From Myxococcus dinghuensis (lineage in GTDB: Bacteria > Myxococcota > Myxococcia > Myxococcales > Myxococcaceae): a DNA stretch of 64,000 bases. The notes beneath the pieces were generated by a model. It worked only from the letters and a program-made list of their open reading frames with translations. It did no database searches and was not told the DNA's origin. The position numbers were made by a program, and so were the translations under genes. Each line of letters opens with the position of its first letter. Positions within the stretch are counted from its first letter, which is position 1. Below are positions 14,741-24,793 of the stretch, one piece after another. Location of the stretch: contig NZ_JAKCFB010000033.1 in the NCBI RefSeq assembly GCF_024198235.1, positions 41,517 to 105,516 on the forward strand, read 5' to 3'.

Positions 14741-16297
14741 TCAATCGCGCAGGCGCTCGGCCCAGGTGAAGTACGAGGCGCGGGCGTCCGCGAAGGGGTC
14801 CCGGAACAGGGCCCGCACCGCGGCCTTGTCCACGTCGCCCGCGTCGAAGGCGCGGTAGAGCCGGTCTCCCAGCAGGTAGCCCAGCGCGTGGCTGACGCCG
14901 TGGAACAGGCGGTCCTTGCGCAGGGGGAGCAGCTTCACGGCCTCCTCCGGCGCCTCCACCTCGGTGGCCTTGTGGGCCAGGACGAAGGCGGCGATCTGCC
15001 GGTCCACGCCCCGGCTCTCGCCGAAGCGTCCCGCCCACTCGGCGAGCCCCAGGCAGGTGCGGCGCGGATTGACGAGCCGCGAGCCGAAGAAGCCGAGCGC
15101 CTCCTCCATGCACCGCGCATAGAACGCCTCGGAGGCGGAGCGGGGGGCCTCCATCGCGTCGCCCACCGCGCAGTGCCGCACGAAGTGCGCGGCCTCCTCC
15201 GCCGCGTGGTTCAGCGACAGGGACGCGAGGTACGCGGTGCGGGCGCGCGGGATGTAGCTGCTCTCGCGCGACAGGATGTGGCGGCGCAGTTGCGACAGCT
15301 CCGCCTGGGTGAAGCGCCCCCGGCGCTGGATGCGCGCCAGCACGTCCCCATCCGCCACCGTGGCGACCTCCACGGACTCCAGCGCGCGCACCACCGGCAC
15401 GCCCGCGAGCCGGCCGATCAGCGCCGCCATCTCCCGGAAGCGCTCCGTCGCGCCCCGGTCCAGCAGGGGCGAGTCACCAGCCTCCGCCTCCAGGTAGTCC
15501 AGGAAGCTCTGCTGGCACACGACGGGAGAGGCGTTGAGGAGGCACACGGCGTCGTCGGACAGCTCCACCGCCTCGGCCACGCCCATGTGGCCCTCGCGGG
15601 CCAGCCGCCACCAGACCCCCTCCGCGTTCTGGTACACCACCAGTCCGCGACGCACGATGTCACCGAGCGCCTGCTCCACCTGCGCCGGGAGGTGACAGGG
15701 GGCGATGTGGTACTGGCCCACCAGGACGAGCACGAGGGGACGGTCCTCGGCGCGGGCGACCCGGGCGATGCGCTCGGCCGCGTACGCGTCCCGCAGTGCG
15801 AGCGAACGTTCACCCTGCGCGCGGCGGTCGATGCCCACGACCTCCAGGCGATGCCGGCGCGCGAAGGCGAGCAGGGTGCGCACCGTGCCGCCGGGGCCGA
15901 AGCCGGTGTCCTGCGTGCCGTGGCCCAGTCGGGCCAGCAACGAGCGCTCGGACAGGCGACCCGTGTTCCACGCGTCGAGCGCGGCCTGGTGCCGGCCCTC
16001 GATGCACTCGAGGGCGAGGACGACGCGACGCCCCGCGCCCAGCGCGCGCTCGGCGAGCTCCAGGTAGGTCTGCTGCGCGAGCGGCAGCGTGTGGTAGTCG
16101 CCGACGTAGACCACGTCCGCGGCGCGCACCCGCTGGTGCACGTCCGTCAGCGGCAGGACGCGCCGGTAGCTGGACGTGCGCCGCCGGTAGCGGGCCTCGT
16201 AGGTTCGGAATGCATTCGTGTGCCCGTCCACCACGCGGGCGATTTGCGCCCGCTGACGACGAAAGAGGGCGAGGTGCAGGGCGAGCGAGTCGCGCAT
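14741..16297 (-). CDS. ChaN family (haem-binding/iron-regulated lipoprotein-like) protein
   Basis: A 518-residue protein with a ChaN/PF04187-like domain over residues about 50-300. Visible family sequence includes ADVVYVGDYHTLPLAQQTYLELAERAL, RRVVLALECIEGRHQ and PLVLVLVGQYHIAPCHLP. Characterised ChaN proteins bind haem and are iron-regulated. This one lacks a lipobox or clear signal peptide and has an extra C-terminal helical domain of about 200 residues (RARTAYLASLSLNHAAEEAAHFVRH), so it is not a typical ChaN. The ATG at 16297 (MRDSLALHLALF) was chosen because upstream sequence lacks coding character. It is divergent from a TonB-dependent receptor gene 115 bases away, a context consistent with haem or iron uptake, which remains inference. 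Confidence 0.72.
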   Translation of the reverse strand: MRDSLALHLALFRRQRAQIARVVDGHTNAFRTYEARYRRRTSSYRRVLPLTDVHQRVRAADVVYVGDYHTLPLAQQTYLELAERALGAGRRVVLALECIEGRHQAALDAWNTGRLSERSLLARLGHGTQDTGFGPGGTVRTLLAFARRHRLEVVGIDRRAQGERSLALRDAYAAERIARVARAEDRPLVLVLVGQYHIAPCHLPAQVEQALGDIVRRGLVVYQNAEGVWWRLAREGHMGVAEAVELSDDAVCLLNASPVVCQQSFLDYLEAEAGDSPLLDRGATERFREMAALIGRLAGVPVVRALESVEVATVADGDVLARIQRRGRFTQAELSQLRRHILSRESSYIPRARTAYLASLSLNHAAEEAAHFVRHCAVGDAMEAPRSASEAFYARCMEEALGFFGSRLVNPRRTCLGLAEWAGRFGESRGVDRQIAAFVLAHKATEVEAPEEAVKLLPLRKDRLFHGVSHALGYLLGDRLYRAFDAGDVDKAAVRALFRDPFADARASYFTWAERLRD

Positions 16298-16412
16298 GGA
16301 GTGCGGCGATCCCTCGCATGGCCTCGGAGACCCGGCAAAAAATCGGCGCGCGTGGTTGGCGTGGAGGCCCCTTCCTTGACTCGGGAATCGGAGCAAAGGA
16401 CCATCGCCCTGC

Positions 16413-19406
16413 TTGAAGACCGCACTCGCTCGCGCGACCCTCCTCAGCCTCGTGCTCTTCGTGGCGGTACCCGTCCGCGCCGAGGAACCTTCGCTTCTCC
16501 ACTCCGCGCCCGCGCGCGCCCAGGCCGGCCTGCCGCTGAAGCTGGATGGGACGCTCGTGGACGGCGCACGCATCCTCGAGATGTTCGTGCGCTACCGAGG
16601 TCCGGGGGAGCCCTACGCCCGCGTGCAGATGGAGCGCCAGTACGGCGACCTCTACCGCGGCATCATCCCCGCCGAGCACATGGCGGCGCCCGGCGTCGAG
16701 TACTACGTCGAGGGCGTCACCGCCGACGGCGAGCGCGTGGCGATCTTCCAGACGGCGGCCCGCCCCGCGCGGGTGCTGGTGGCGGGGGACTCGCCCGCGT
16801 CCACGTCCACGGCGAGCCGGCCCACGACGGGCCCCGAGTCGCGGCCGTCGATCTCCGCCGACACCGACGAGCGCCCCCCGGCGCGCCTGCCGATGCCGCC
16901 GCCCCCGTCCGACAAGCCGAAGGCGGGGACCGCGTCCTCGCGCCCGCCTCCGCCTGCGGCGAGCAGCGACGACTCGATGGCCGCGCTCACGGCGGAGCTG
17001 CCCGAGGAGGCTCCGCCGGCGCCCAAGACTCCGGCGCGCGCGACGCCTCCTCCTCGCGAGTCCACGTCGACGCCCACGCGCGAGCCCACCGCGTCGCCTC
17101 GCGCGTCGACCTCCGGCCGCGAGGTCGCGTCGTCCACGCGCGAGGGCGGGACGGGAGGCCGTGAGTCGGCTTCCTCCGGCCGTGGGGCGGGGGCCTCACA
17201 CGATTCCCCATCCCACCGGGAGCCTCCGGCGGGCTCCAGCCGCGACGCCTTCGCGCCCATGGACGCGGAGCCGGGGCGCTCGGCGCTGGAGGACGACCTG
17301 GCCCTCTACAGCGCGGAGGACACGCTGGCGCTGGCGACGCGGCACGAGGAGAAGGTCCAGAAGGTGCCGGCCATCGGCGCGTCGTTCAACCGCGATCAGA
17401 TCAGCGCGCTCGGGGCCCGCACGGTCGCGGACGTGCTGGACGTGGTGCCGGGGCTCACCGTCAGCCGGGACGTGCAGGGCTTCCATCGCACCGCCATCCG
17501 CGGCCTGCGCAACGACGCGGAGGTGCTGTTCCTGCTCAACGGCCACCGCCTCAACAACTTCTTCGACGGCAAGGCCCTGATGAACCTCCCGGTGGAGAAC
17601 CTGGAGCGCATCGAGGTCATCCGTGGACCGGGTTCCGCGCTCTATGGCGCGGGCGCGTTCCTGGGCGTGGTCAACATCGTCACGGACACCTCGGATGGCC
17701 TGCGCACCGCGGTGTCCGCGGGAGGCTTCCCGGAGAAGGACGACCGGCTCGCCGTCACGGTGAACGGCCACGTCTCCGCGGGCCAGACGTTCGGCGACCT
17801 GCGGCTCTTCGCGGACGTGGACCTCTGGAGCCAGAAGGGGGACTCCAACATCATCACCCACGACAGCCTCGACGACGAGGCCATCTCCCAGGGCCTGCGC
17901 GCCGTGGAGGACCCCGCCGGGAGGACGCAGGACGACCGCTTCCTGCTCAACCTCGGCGGCGGCGCCACGTACGCCATGGGCGACGCGGGGAAGCTGGGCG
18001 CCTCCGTCCGCTTCCTCACGGAGAACCGCACCGCCCTGCTGGGCCTCTTCGACGCGGTGGCCGAGGACTCGGAGCTGAAGTGGAACGTCCTCATGGCCGA
18101 CCTCTCGTGGGAGAAGAACGTGGGCGCCTCGGTGCTGCTGCGCGCCCGCGCGGGCTTCGACCAGCAGTCCACGGACCGGCGCTTCCAGCTGACGCCCAGC
18201 GGCTTCCGCACGGGCTCGGACGCGAACCAGCTCTTCGAGAACGGCATGCAGGAGCAGTCGCGCGTCTCCGTGCGCACGCTGACCGGCGGCCTGGACGCCG
18301 ACGTCGCGCTGGCCCCCACCAATCGCCTGTCGCTGGGCGTCGTGGTGGAGCAGCAGTCGCTGGGGGATTACGAGTACGAGACGAACTACACGCTCGACAC
18401 GCGCGTGCGCCCGGGGGGCTTCGCCCGGCCGGAGGGGCTCGCGGATCTGCTGGAGCTGGCGGACGGCGCCGCGTCCCGGCGCCTCAGCGTGGGCCTGTTC
18501 GCCCAGGACCAGTGGACGGTGGTCGATGCGCTGACGCTGACCTTCGGGGTGCGGCTGGACGCCACCCAACTGCCGGAGGTGGACGGCAGCGGCACCATCA
18601 CCGGCACGAGCTTCGTGTCGCGCATCAACCCGCGCGTGGGCCTGGTGTTCTCCGCCACGGACTCACTGGTGCTCAAGGCCCTCTACGGCCGCGCCTTCCG
18701 CGCGCCCACGCTCCAGGAGCTGGCGGAGCGCATCCCGGACACCGACTACAGCCAGGGCCGCTTCGAGGGGAATCCCCGCCTGCAGCCCGCCACCGTGGAC
18801 ACCTTCGAGCTGGGCGCCGACCTCATCCAGTCCGCGGGTGACGCGCGCGTGCGCCTGCGCGCCAACGCGTTCCTGGAGCTGTTCTCCTCGCCCATCGTCC
18901 CCGTGGACACGTCCGGCAACATCGTGCCCCTGCGCAACCGCGAGCTGGGCGTGCGCGTGTACGGCGTCGAGGGCGAGGCGCGCCTGGAGGCCTCCAAGCG
19001 CGCGAGCGCGTGGTTCAACGCGAGCATCTCCCGCGCGCAGGACATGGAGCTGCCGCCGCAGTCCCGCCTGCTCACGGACACGCCCCAGGCCCGCTTCAAC
19101 GCGGGCGTGTCGATGCCCATCGGCGCCTGGGTGAACTTCGATCTCGTGGTGCGCGCCGGCGCCGAGCGGCGCAACAACAGCCGCTCCGTGCTGGAGCTCA
19201 TCCGCCGGTACAAGATTCCCGCCTACAGCCTCATCACCGCGCAGATCCGCAGCGAGCCCATCCTCGACATCTGGGAGGTGTCGCTGGTGGCGCACAACGT
19301 CTTCGACCACGACATGCGTGACGACGTCCCCCGCCCGGACCGCGTCACGGACAACCTCCCGCGCGAGGGCATGTCCGGCTACCTCACCGTGAGGGCCCAC
19401 TTCTGA
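16413..19406 (+). CDS. TonB-dependent outer-membrane receptor with extra N-terminal domain
   Basis: A 997-residue outer-membrane transporter that would import an iron chelate, vitamin or other nutrient using the TonB system. It starts at a TTG with a clear signal peptide (ALARATLLSLVLFVAVPVRA). Residues about 25-125 form an Ig-like domain (GVEYYVEGVTADGERVAIF), followed by about 160 residues rich in Pro, Ser, Thr and Arg. The plug domain starts near residue 300 (IGASFNRDQISALGARTVADVLDVVPGL) and has IEVIRGPGSALYGAGAFLGVVNIVT. The barrel ends in a C-terminal Phe (YLTVRAHF), as expected for outer-membrane insertion. It overlaps the next lipoprotein gene by one base. Confidence 0.92.
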   Translation: MKTALARATLLSLVLFVAVPVRAEEPSLLHSAPARAQAGLPLKLDGTLVDGARILEMFVRYRGPGEPYARVQMERQYGDLYRGIIPAEHMAAPGVEYYVEGVTADGERVAIFQTAARPARVLVAGDSPASTSTASRPTTGPESRPSISADTDERPPARLPMPPPPSDKPKAGTASSRPPPPAASSDDSMAALTAELPEEAPPAPKTPARATPPPRESTSTPTREPTASPRASTSGREVASSTREGGTGGRESASSGRGAGASHDSPSHREPPAGSSRDAFAPMDAEPGRSALEDDLALYSAEDTLALATRHEEKVQKVPAIGASFNRDQISALGARTVADVLDVVPGLTVSRDVQGFHRTAIRGLRNDAEVLFLLNGHRLNNFFDGKALMNLPVENLERIEVIRGPGSALYGAGAFLGVVNIVTDTSDGLRTAVSAGGFPEKDDRLAVTVNGHVSAGQTFGDLRLFADVDLWSQKGDSNIITHDSLDDEAISQGLRAVEDPAGRTQDDRFLLNLGGGATYAMGDAGKLGASVRFLTENRTALLGLFDAVAEDSELKWNVLMADLSWEKNVGASVLLRARAGFDQQSTDRRFQLTPSGFRTGSDANQLFENGMQEQSRVSVRTLTGGLDADVALAPTNRLSLGVVVEQQSLGDYEYETNYTLDTRVRPGGFARPEGLADLLELADGAASRRLSVGLFAQDQWTVVDALTLTFGVRLDATQLPEVDGSGTITGTSFVSRINPRVGLVFSATDSLVLKALYGRAFRAPTLQELAERIPDTDYSQGRFEGNPRLQPATVDTFELGADLIQSAGDARVRLRANAFLELFSSPIVPVDTSGNIVPLRNRELGVRVYGVEGEARLEASKRASAWFNASISRAQDMELPPQSRLLTDTPQARFNAGVSMPIGAWVNFDLVVRAGAERRNNSRSVLELIRRYKIPAYSLITAQIRSEPILDIWEVSLVAHNVFDHDMRDDVPRPDRVTDNLPREGMSGYLTVRAHF

Positions 19407-20239
19407 TGCGTCCTTCCCGCTTCCTGCTCACCGCCGTCGCCCTGGCCTCGCCGCTGGCCGGGTGCATCTCGTACAACGATTCCTGCCAGCCGCTCGTGGC
19501 CGACCCGGAGGCCGTCGTCGGCTACCTGGGCGAGGACGTGCAGCTCGACAAGCCCTACACCCGCCACGCCAACAACGCGCTCGGCCAGCTCGTCGCGGAC
19601 GCGTTCATGCACGCCGAGGACGGCTCGGCGCGCCCGGCGAAGCTGGGCATCGTCAACGGCGGCTCGCTGCGCGCCGAGGGCCTCTGCTACACGCGCATGT
19701 CCCTGAAGAAGGGGCCGCTCACCGACGGCGTGCTCCACGAGGTCATCCTCTTCGAGAACCTCGTGGTGACGGTGGACCTCACCGAGGACGAGCTCGTGCG
19801 GATGCTGGAGGCGAGCGTGGCCAGCCTCTACGGGGCGGGGCAGTCCATCACCTCGCCGTCCGGCGCCTTCCTGCAGGTCTCCGAAGGCACCAAGGTGCGC
19901 GTGGACTGCGAGCGGCCGGCCGGCTCGCGCGTGGTCGCCCTGGAGGTCGATGGCGCCACGGTGGCCCTGCCGCCGCGCCAGGACGCGAGCATCCGCTACC
20001 GCGTGGCCATGCCCAGCTTCCTGCTCGAGGGCGGCGATGGCTACGGCGCCGTGTTCGGCAACGCGGGCCAGGACCCGAACCGCAACCCCGTCCAGGCGCG
20101 GAAGCTGGGCGGGACGGACGCCAACATCGCGTCGGCGTACATGCGAGAGAAATACCCCACGACCGTCCAGGCGCTCACCGTGCATCCGCGCGTGGAGTTC
20201 GTGAACTGCGCGCTGCCCGCGGGGCCCTCCGGCGGGTGA
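19406..20239 (+). CDS. Lipoprotein resembling the 5'-nucleotidase C-terminal domain
   Basis: A 277-residue lipoprotein with signal LLTAVALASPLAGCIS. The mature protein resembles only the C-terminal substrate-binding domain (PF02872) of UshA-type 5'-nucleotidases: NNALGQLVADAF, LGIVNGGSLRAEG, VLHEVILFENLVVTVDLTEDELVRML, and FLLEGGDGYGAVFGNAG. The N-terminal metallophosphatase domain is absent, so catalysis is unlikely and a binding role is more plausible. Its ATG overlaps the receptor's TGA by one base, so it is probably co-expressed and may deliver or capture ligand for the receptor. It converges on the small RHH gene at 20262. Confidence 0.82.
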   Translation: MRPSRFLLTAVALASPLAGCISYNDSCQPLVADPEAVVGYLGEDVQLDKPYTRHANNALGQLVADAFMHAEDGSARPAKLGIVNGGSLRAEGLCYTRMSLKKGPLTDGVLHEVILFENLVVTVDLTEDELVRMLEASVASLYGAGQSITSPSGAFLQVSEGTKVRVDCERPAGSRVVALEVDGATVALPPRQDASIRYRVAMPSFLLEGGDGYGAVFGNAGQDPNRNPVQARKLGGTDANIASAYMREKYPTTVQALTVHPRVEFVNCALPAGPSGG

Positions 20240-20261
20240 GCGCCGGGGGCCGCGGGGTGAA

Positions 20262-20540
20262 TCAGGACTTGGGCTCGTCCGAGTTCGGCGCGGCCGCCAC
20301 CAGGGGCGTGGCGGTCGTGGCCGCCACCGCGGAGCCCGTCGCCGAGGCGGCGGGACGCGGAGGCGCGCTCAGCACGTCGTTGACCGACGGCATCTTCCGA
20401 ATGTCGGCTCGGGCCACCTTCCACGCCTGCTGGACGATCCACGACAGCGAGCGGTCCTGCCGGTTCGCCTCGCGCTGGATCTCCTGCAGCATGTCCTCGG
20501 GGAAGTAGAGGCTTTGCTTGCGGTGGTCGGTGGTGGCCAT
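20262..20540 (-). CDS. Small ribbon-helix-helix-like protein with Ala/Pro tail (TIGR04563-like)
   Basis: A 92-residue protein. The first about 50 residues (KQSLYFPEDMLQEIQREANRQDRSLSWIVQQAWKVAR) have the beta-helix-helix pattern of a ribbon-helix-helix DNA-binding fold. The C-terminal about 40 residues are Ala/Pro/Thr-rich. From memory the family is TIGR04563, small uncharacterised proteins mostly seen in myxobacteria. It is the downstream paralogue of a very similar gene that ends seven bases earlier on the same strand, so the two are a tandem duplication in one operon. A regulatory or architectural DNA-binding role is inferred, not shown. Confidence 0.85.
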   Translation of the reverse strand: MATTDHRKQSLYFPEDMLQEIQREANRQDRSLSWIVQQAWKVARADIRKMPSVNDVLSAPPRPAASATGSAVAATTATPLVAAAPNSDEPKS

Positions 20541-20547
20541 GCCTGCG

Positions 20548-20751
20548 CTACTCCTCGCGCGGGTCCTGGCGCTCGTCGCCAGTCACGTCATTGACGGCGG
20601 GGAACGACTTGATGCGCTCGCGGGCGATCTTCCATGCCTGCTGCACGACCCACGACAGGGAGCGGTCCTGGCGGTTCGCTTCCTCCTGGATCTCCTTCAG
20701 CATCTCCTCGGGGAAGTACAGCGACTGCTTGCGCTTGTCGGTGCCTGCCAT
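20548..20751 (-). CDS. Small ribbon-helix-helix-like protein (TIGR04563-like), upstream paralogue
   Basis: A 67-residue protein whose core (KQSLYFPEEMLKEIQEEANRQDRSLSWVVQQAWKIAR) differs from that of the neighbouring paralogue at only a few positions. The predicted fold is a beta strand (QSLYF) followed by two helices, as in ribbon-helix-helix repressors and antitoxins. The C-terminus is short and charged (DVTGDERQDPREE). The start is fixed by the Met in MAGTDKRKQ, which aligns with MATTDHRKQ of the paralogue. It is the first gene after a 451-base non-coding region. Confidence 0.87.
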   Translation of the reverse strand: MAGTDKRKQSLYFPEEMLKEIQEEANRQDRSLSWVVQQAWKIARERIKSFPAVNDVTGDERQDPREE

Positions 20752-21202
20752 ACCTGAGTCTCCGGGGCGGATTCGAGGTGACGACCTGAACACACCGGGG
20801 CCGTTATCCGACAGACGCCCAAGAGGGTCAACGGTTTCGGAGGACTCGTTCCGCGCTCGCCGGGCCCACACGCGGGCACGTTCAGCCGTACCTGACGTAT
20901 CCAGCCGGGCGCGAAAAGGAAACGCCCCGGACCTCGCGAAGAGGGCCGGGGCGTCTCGGAAAGAGGGACCGCGGGGAGTGATTCTCCCAGCGGACCCGTG
21001 GGCCCAGAGGGGGAGGGGGGGGACCCCTAGGCCCAACAGCTTGAAAAGTCGACCGTTGCCTCAACAACGCCCTGGGTCGCGCATATTTCCGCTCCGCGAC
21101 CGCGCCCGCCCGGTGTGACGATCATAAGAACCGACCCCCTTGCCTTCAACCGCACGCGCCTCTGCAACCTCGTCACCCGACATTCCATTCCGCGCCTGTC
21201 CG
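20752..21202. other. 451-base region without a recognised gene
   Basis: Divergent region between the RHH pair (-) and tilS (+). No ORF in it has convincing coding character. It contains a 9-bp hairpin at 20922-20954 and a long poly-G tract around 21008-21019. Promoters for both flanks are expected here but I could not place them reliably. A small RNA is possible. Confidence 0.5.
20922..20954. other. Stable hairpin of unknown role
   Basis: ACGCCCCGG (20922-20930) pairs perfectly with CCGGGGCGT (20946-20954) around a 15-base loop. On the minus strand it is followed by TTCCTTTTCGC, a moderately T-rich stretch, so it could end a minus-strand transcript starting upstream of 21200. No gene is visible to supply that transcript, which leaves a small RNA or a 5' leader of the RHH operon as alternatives. 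Confidence 0.4.
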
Positions 21203-22567
21203 ATGGCACTCACTGGCCCCATGACCTCCTTGCTCACCAGGACGCTGGTGGACGCGTACGTCCGCCTCGGACTCGAGGGCCGCTCCGTGTTGCTGGCCGT
21301 CTCCGGAGGGGCGGACTCCGTCGCGCTGCTGGTGGGCACGGCGCTCGTGCGCGAGCGGCTGCGGCTGCGCGTGGAGGTCGCCACGTTGGACCACGGCCTG
21401 CGGGTCGAGTCCCGAGCGGAGGTGCGAGCCGTGGTCGCGTCCGCCGGGCAGCGGGGGCTCGTGTGTCACGCGCGCGAGCTCCACCTGCTGGGTGGGGCCG
21501 GCGTCGAGGCGCGGGCGAGGACGGCGCGCTACGCGGCGCTGGAGGCCGTGCGCGTGGCACGTGGGCTGGACGTGGTGGCGACCGCGCATACGGCGGATGA
21601 CCAGGCGGAGACGCTGCTGATGCGGCTGGCGCGGGGCTCCGCGCTGCGCGGGGCGGCCAGCATCCAGGAATCCCGCCCCGGGCTCGTCCGGCCGCTGCTC
21701 GGGCGGACGCGCGAGGAGCTGGTGGCGTTCCTGGCGGAGCAGGGTGTCGACTACTCGACAGACCCGATGAACGCCGACCCCTCGTTCTTCCGGGCGCGGG
21801 TCCGCGGGGACGCGTTGCCGGCCCTGTCGCGCGCCGCGGGCTTCCCGGTGCAGGCGCACCTGGCCGCGTTCGCGCGGCTGGCGGCGGAGGACGACGCGCT
21901 GCTGTCGAGCATGGCGGACGCGGCGTGGCGCAGGCTCCGCATGGAGGACGGCGCGCTGGAGGCGGTGGGCGTGCGCGCGCTGGAGTCGCCCTTGCGCCGC
22001 CGTGTCCTCGCCCGCCTGTTGACCGAGCACGCGGTCGAGGCCGACGACGCGACGCTCTCGCGCGTGCTGCGCGCGGTGGAGGAGGGTGGCAGCGCCACGG
22101 TGGGGCGTGGCCTGCGGCTCCGGGCCACCGGCGGGCGCGTGCGCTGCGTGGCGCCGGAGGGGCGCGCGCGGGGGGGGCCCGGGCCGGAGCTCCGCCTGCG
22201 GGACGAGGGCGCCTCGGGCGAGCTGGAGGGCACGGGCTGGGGCTTCCGCGTGGCGCGAGGGGCGCCGCCGGCGGGCGTCCACGGCCTGGCGCTCGGGGCG
22301 AGCACGCGCTGGCCGCTGACCGTGCGGACGCGCAAGCCCGGAGACCGGATTCGCACCGCCGCGGGACAACGCAGGCTCCAGGACCTGTTGGTGGATCTTC
22401 GAGTGCCCGCGGAGTCGAGAGATGCGCGGCCGGTGGTGCTGGACGCCGCGGGCACGGTGGTGTGGCTCCCAGGCCTCTGGTCACCCCCGCCCCGGGCGGA
22501 GGTTTCCGGACATTACCTCTGGGCGACACCTCCGGGTCCGAGCAATCAACGGACCCCTTCGTTATAG
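21203..22567 (+). CDS. tilS: tRNA(Ile)-lysidine synthase
   Basis: Adds lysine to C34 of tRNA-Ile(CAU) so that it reads AUA codons; an essential cytosolic ATP pyrophosphatase. The PP-loop S34-GGADS is in LLAVSGGADSVALL. Other N-terminal-domain motifs are TLDHGLR and VVATAHTADDQAETLLMRLARGS. The C-terminal part (RTRKPGDRIRTAAGQRRLQDLLVDLRVPAESRDARPVV) is the TilS C-terminal tRNA-binding domain. At 454 residues it is within the family range. The start could be the ATG at 21203 or 21221; neither has a strong ribosome-binding site. ftsH follows after 179 bases, an arrangement common in bacteria. Confidence 0.95.
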   Translation: MALTGPMTSLLTRTLVDAYVRLGLEGRSVLLAVSGGADSVALLVGTALVRERLRLRVEVATLDHGLRVESRAEVRAVVASAGQRGLVCHARELHLLGGAGVEARARTARYAALEAVRVARGLDVVATAHTADDQAETLLMRLARGSALRGAASIQESRPGLVRPLLGRTREELVAFLAEQGVDYSTDPMNADPSFFRARVRGDALPALSRAAGFPVQAHLAAFARLAAEDDALLSSMADAAWRRLRMEDGALEAVGVRALESPLRRRVLARLLTEHAVEADDATLSRVLRAVEEGGSATVGRGLRLRATGGRVRCVAPEGRARGGPGPELRLRDEGASGELEGTGWGFRVARGAPPAGVHGLALGASTRWPLTVRTRKPGDRIRTAAGQRRLQDLLVDLRVPAESRDARPVVLDAAGTVVWLPGLWSPPPRAEVSGHYLWATPPGPSNQRTPSL

Positions 22568-22746
22568 AGTGGAATGAGCGTTGTCGGGGGTAGGCCGCGC
22601 ACCCCTAAATAGTTGAGGGCGTTTTGCTGTTGCTGATACGGTCCGACGACAGGTGGCTCGCCTGGTGTCGGGCAAATGATTGAAAAGGCTGGGGTTCCTC
22701 CCGGCGCGGCCCTCATCCCGCCGAGTACCGAAAGGGCAGCTGACAC

Positions 22747-24663
<1,917 letters not shown>

Positions 24664-24687
24664 GCCGGCATCCGCCGACGAAGTGAC

Positions 24688-24722
24688 GAAGGCCCTTCCC
24701 ACCGCGTGTGGGGAGGGCCTTC
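24688..24722 (+). terminator. Hairpin terminator after ftsH
   Basis: A 13-bp stem with one G-U pair joins GAAGGCCCTTCCC (24688-24700) to GGGGAGGGCCTTC (24710-24722) around a nine-base loop. It lies 24 bases after the ftsH stop. The following T-run is poor (CGCGTTGC), so termination may be partial and allow some read-through into folP. Confidence 0.7.
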
Positions 24723-24793
24723 CGCGTTGCGGGGCACGGCCCCCCGTGCGGTGAGCCCGCCGCGCCCGCGACGCTGCGATAGGGTGCGCGGCG

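Noticed and set aside
16298..16412. Fur box between the ChaN-like and TonB receptor genes
   Set aside because: The context suggests iron control, but no 19-base AT-rich Fur-like palindrome was found; TTGACT at 16376 has no acceptable -10 partner.
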